This document shows, one piece after another, positions 8,008-10,305 of a DNA stretch of 10,305 bases (its first letter is position 1; each line of letters starts with the position of its first letter). A model generated the notes under the pieces. That model searched no databases, was not told the DNA's origin, and worked only from the letters and a program-made list of their open reading frames with translations. The stretch spans positions 1 through 10,305 of the forward strand of contig JBBIJH010000087.1 of the NCBI GenBank assembly GCA_037446075.1. Reading direction: 5' to 3'. The DNA comes from JBBIJH01 sp037446075. Lineage in GTDB: Bacteria; Bacteroidota; Ignavibacteria; UBA10030; JAHEZR01. A program made the translations under genes and the position numbers.

Positions 8008-10305
8008 ATGAAGCCGAACAAGATTTTCATCTTCATTGTGATTCTTGTTGCAGAATTTCTCTTCAATGACATCCTTCTTGGAAGAGAAAATCCCGCGGAG
8101 AAGAAATCGTCAAAGGCGCAATCCCCTCTGGGGGTGACAGGAAATCCTCAGTATGGTTTGCTGAACGTCAACAACTGGGAGCTTTGGCTGGAATGGAATG
8201 GGCGCTCTGGTTACAATCCGTTCATCGAGGGAGACGGTGGCGTGTACCCGAAAGGCACGTCGTTCGTCATCTACCAGGACGGATTCGTCTTTGGAGGCCC
8301 TGTCATCGACACGAGAACCGGCCAACCCCCTGCAAGTGAGCGGATCCGTGTGGGTGGACAGACTTACAACCAGGGCATGGTTGCAGGTGCCGCACCTGGA
8401 GGAATCCCAGAAAACCCCGACGATCCTGGAGTGCGCCTCTACAGGATTCGCCGCGACTACACTGACCCGAACGCTGACCTCAGGGGCGATGCGGCACTCT
8501 TTTTCCAGAAGAGCGTCAGCGCAGTGACGGATGCTGACATCGAGGCATTGAGAGCGCAGTATGACAAGGATTGGAAAGAGTGGCCCGTGGCTAAAGGCGC
8601 GCCTTTCATTGACAGGAATGGAAATGGTCGCTACGATCCACCTCCACCGGGGACGTTGCCCGATGATTTGATTGCGAAAGGATACGATGAGCCAGGATTG
8701 GCCGGGGCAGACCCCAACTCACCGGCCGACCAGGTAATGTGGACAGTCTGCAACGATTTTAATGATGCGGCCTCCCGAAGCTTATATGGTTCACCCCCGA
8801 CAGGCATTGAGCTCCAAATTACAGTCTGGGCGTACAAGCGGACTGATGCACTAGGGAACGTGTGCTTCAGGAAGTTCCGAATGATCAATCGCGGCAACTT
8901 CCGTCTCGATTCGATGTACGTCTCCCAGTGGGCAGACCCAGACCTTGGGGATTTCGGTGACGATTTCGCCGGATGCGATACGACAATCGTCGGTGGAAAG
9001 TCTGTAAGCTTGGGTTTCGTTTACAACTCCAACTCCATCGATCGCGAGTTCAGGAAGTTTGGGATTCCTCCCCCGTCGGGTGGTTACGACTTCCTACAGG
9101 GTCCATTGGTGCCCGGGGCTCCAGCGGACGAGGGAATCTTCGACCTGAAGAAAAGACGCGGTTACAAAAACCTTGGTATGTCATCATTCAATTTCTTTTC
9201 TGCCGGCAGCCCCATTAGCGACCCGCCCCAGCGGCAGTACGAGGGGACACTCCGGTGGTGGAAGATGCTAAGGGGCTTCGTGGCCGACGAATCAACTCGT
9301 CCGGATCGTCGCTGGATCGACAATACGGGCAAAGAGACCGTATTCCCCCTTGCGGGGGATCCAGTTGCGAAGACGGGTTGGTATGACGGGATTCCTCCGG
9401 CGTTGCCGCCCGGAGACCGCCGCATCCTGCTGGTAACAGGCCCCTTCAAGTTTGCGCCGGGTGATACTCAGGAAGTTGTCGTCGCCGTCGTCGGGGGCCT
9501 GGGTGCGGATCGGCTCTCGAGCATCTCCGTCATGAAGTTCAATGACCGATTTGCTCAGAATACGTACGATAACCTCTTTGCAGTTCCAAGTCCCCCAACA
9601 GCACCCAACGTTACCGTACGCGAGCTTGATGGCGAAATTGTCCTGGAGTGGGGATCGGATTTGACCACAGTGAACGCTACAGAGAAGACTGTTCGAGGTA
9701 CGTACGCCTTCCAGGGCTACAACGTCTATCAGTTCCCTTCACGGACTTCCACTCTAGCCAACGGCATCAAGCTTGCAACTTACGATGTCATCGATGAGGT
9801 AACAGTAGTCTTGGACGATCAGTTCGATGCAAAGTCCGGGCAAATCCTGAGACTCCCTGTCCAGCTTGGGACGAACAGTGGGATCGTGCGATACTACAGG
9901 ATCAACTCTGACGCAGTCACTGGAAGACCGAAGCTCAACAACGGCCAGGAGTACTACTTCGGCGTCACTGCATACTCAGTCTCGACTGACCCGTTTGCAA
10001 CGCCCCTCACGCTCGAATCGAGTCCGAGAATCCTCACAGCGATTCCACAATCTCCAAAGCCGGGAGTTCGATACGGAGCACCAGTGGGCGAACAGCTGAC
10101 GGTTACGCATAAGGCCGGGACGAGCGATGGGATCATAACCGCGACGGTTGTCGATCCCGGCAAGACCACTGGCGCTACGTATACAGTGAGCTTCCGGGAA
10201 ACCGCTGAGGGGGAGACTGTTTGGGATCTCAAGAGAGGTGGCACGACTGTGTACACCTCTGCAAACCAGGGATCGATCCCTACAGGTGATTTGAACGATG
10301 ACTTC
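8008..10305 (+). CDS. Large secreted surface protein B, paralog of A, 3' end beyond window
   Basis: The frame is open from ATG 8008 to the window edge, giving 766 residues without a stop. It is collinear with protein A: LLNVNNW (51-57), DKDWKEWPV, the EF-hand-like DRNGNGRYDPPPPG (202-215), GCDTT (C323), YDFLQGPL, and a fibronectin III-like region with LEWGSD and FQGYNVYQFPSR. The last residue aligns with A residue 784, so roughly 380 more residues, including a T9SS-type sorting domain, are expected downstream; this cannot be seen. The N-terminus (MKPNKIFIFIVILVAEFLF) is basic then hydrophobic but has no clear AXA site; cleavage near LLG-RE is possible, so export is likely but less certain than for A. 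It follows the TonB-dependent receptor by 51 nt in the same unit. The biochemical function is unknown; partnering with the receptor at the surface is an inference. B lacks the A cysteine pair but has C248 and C286 instead. Confidence 0.85.
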   Translation, partial: MKPNKIFIFIVILVAEFLFNDILLGRENPAEKKSSKAQSPLGVTGNPQYGLLNVNNWELWLEWNGRSGYNPFIEGDGGVYPKGTSFVIYQDGFVFGGPVIDTRTGQPPASERIRVGGQTYNQGMVAGAAPGGIPENPDDPGVRLYRIRRDYTDPNADLRGDAALFFQKSVSAVTDADIEALRAQYDKDWKEWPVAKGAPFIDRNGNGRYDPPPPGTLPDDLIAKGYDEPGLAGADPNSPADQVMWTVCNDFNDAASRSLYGSPPTGIELQITVWAYKRTDALGNVCFRKFRMINRGNFRLDSMYVSQWADPDLGDFGDDFAGCDTTIVGGKSVSLGFVYNSNSIDREFRKFGIPPPSGGYDFLQGPLVPGAPADEGIFDLKKRRGYKNLGMSSFNFFSAGSPISDPPQRQYEGTLRWWKMLRGFVADESTRPDRRWIDNTGKETVFPLAGDPVAKTGWYDGIPPALPPGDRRILLVTGPFKFAPGDTQEVVVAVVGGLGADRLSSISVMKFNDRFAQNTYDNLFAVPSPPTAPNVTVRELDGEIVLEWGSDLTTVNATEKTVRGTYAFQGYNVYQFPSRTSTLANGIKLATYDVIDEVTVVLDDQFDAKSGQILRLPVQLGTNSGIVRYYRINSDAVTGRPKLNNGQEYYFGVTAYSVSTDPFATPLTLESSPRILTAIPQSPKPGVRYGAPVGEQLTVTHKAGTSDGIITATVVDPGKTTGATYTVSFRETAEGETVWDLKRGGTTVYTSANQGSIPTGDLNDDF
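9505..9570 (+). repeat. Most conserved nucleotide block of the A/B paralog pair, copy in B
   Basis: This is the partner of 1550-1615 and encodes B residues 500-521. The single residue change is V to A; the other differences fall almost entirely on third codon positions. Confidence 0.85.

Noticed and set aside
11..10305. Mobile element, CRISPR array, tRNA or rRNA
   Set aside because: No transposase, terminal inverted repeats, regularly spaced repeats or RNA gene signatures were seen; the only large repetition is the coding paralogy of A and B.

Overview
The window (about 53-55% G+C by eye, not counted) reads as a bacterial chromosome segment from the Fibrobacterota-Chlorobiota-Bacteroidota (FCB) assemblage or a neighbouring candidate phylum (KSB1-, Calditrichota- or Ignavibacteria-like). 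The grounds are a type IX secretion (T9SS) C-terminal sorting domain, a PorV/PorQ-family barrel, and a TonB-dependent receptor carrying an N-terminal carboxypeptidase-regulatory-like domain. The strong Shine-Dalgarno sequences and a canonical TTGACA/TATATT promoter argue against a typical member of class Bacteroidia, where SD motifs are weak and promoters follow TTTG/TAnnTTTG. The phylum is an inference; no taxonomic marker gene is present.

All real genes lie on the + strand. Region 1 (11-4603) holds the end of one transcription unit: a 1167-residue secreted protein (here 'A') with a T9SS-type sorting domain, then 51 nt later a PorV/PorQ-family outer-membrane protein. A 14-bp-stem intrinsic terminator (4624-4667) closes this unit. 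Region 2 (4604-4968) is a 365-nt gap with that terminator, a strong sigma70-type promoter (4745-4773) and an untranslated leader of about 190 nt. Region 3 (4969-10305) starts a second unit: a 995-residue TonB-dependent receptor, then again after exactly 51 nt a second large secreted protein ('B'), which is clearly paralogous to A and runs off the window after 766 codons.

The order suggests a repeated cassette of receptor, large secreted protein and PorV-like barrel, tandemly arranged, with the window cut through two copies. A likely mode of action is that the PorV-like protein helps deliver the secreted protein to the cell surface through the T9SS, and the secreted protein works with the co-transcribed receptor at the outer membrane. 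This resembles a SusC/SusD pair, but with a large T9SS-type protein where SusD would be. The substrate cannot be read from the sequence. A and B share a very conserved block containing an EF-hand-like calcium loop, and at least one stretch whose codons differ mostly at synonymous positions, so both copies appear to be under purifying selection. No RNA genes, mobile elements or CRISPR arrays were seen.
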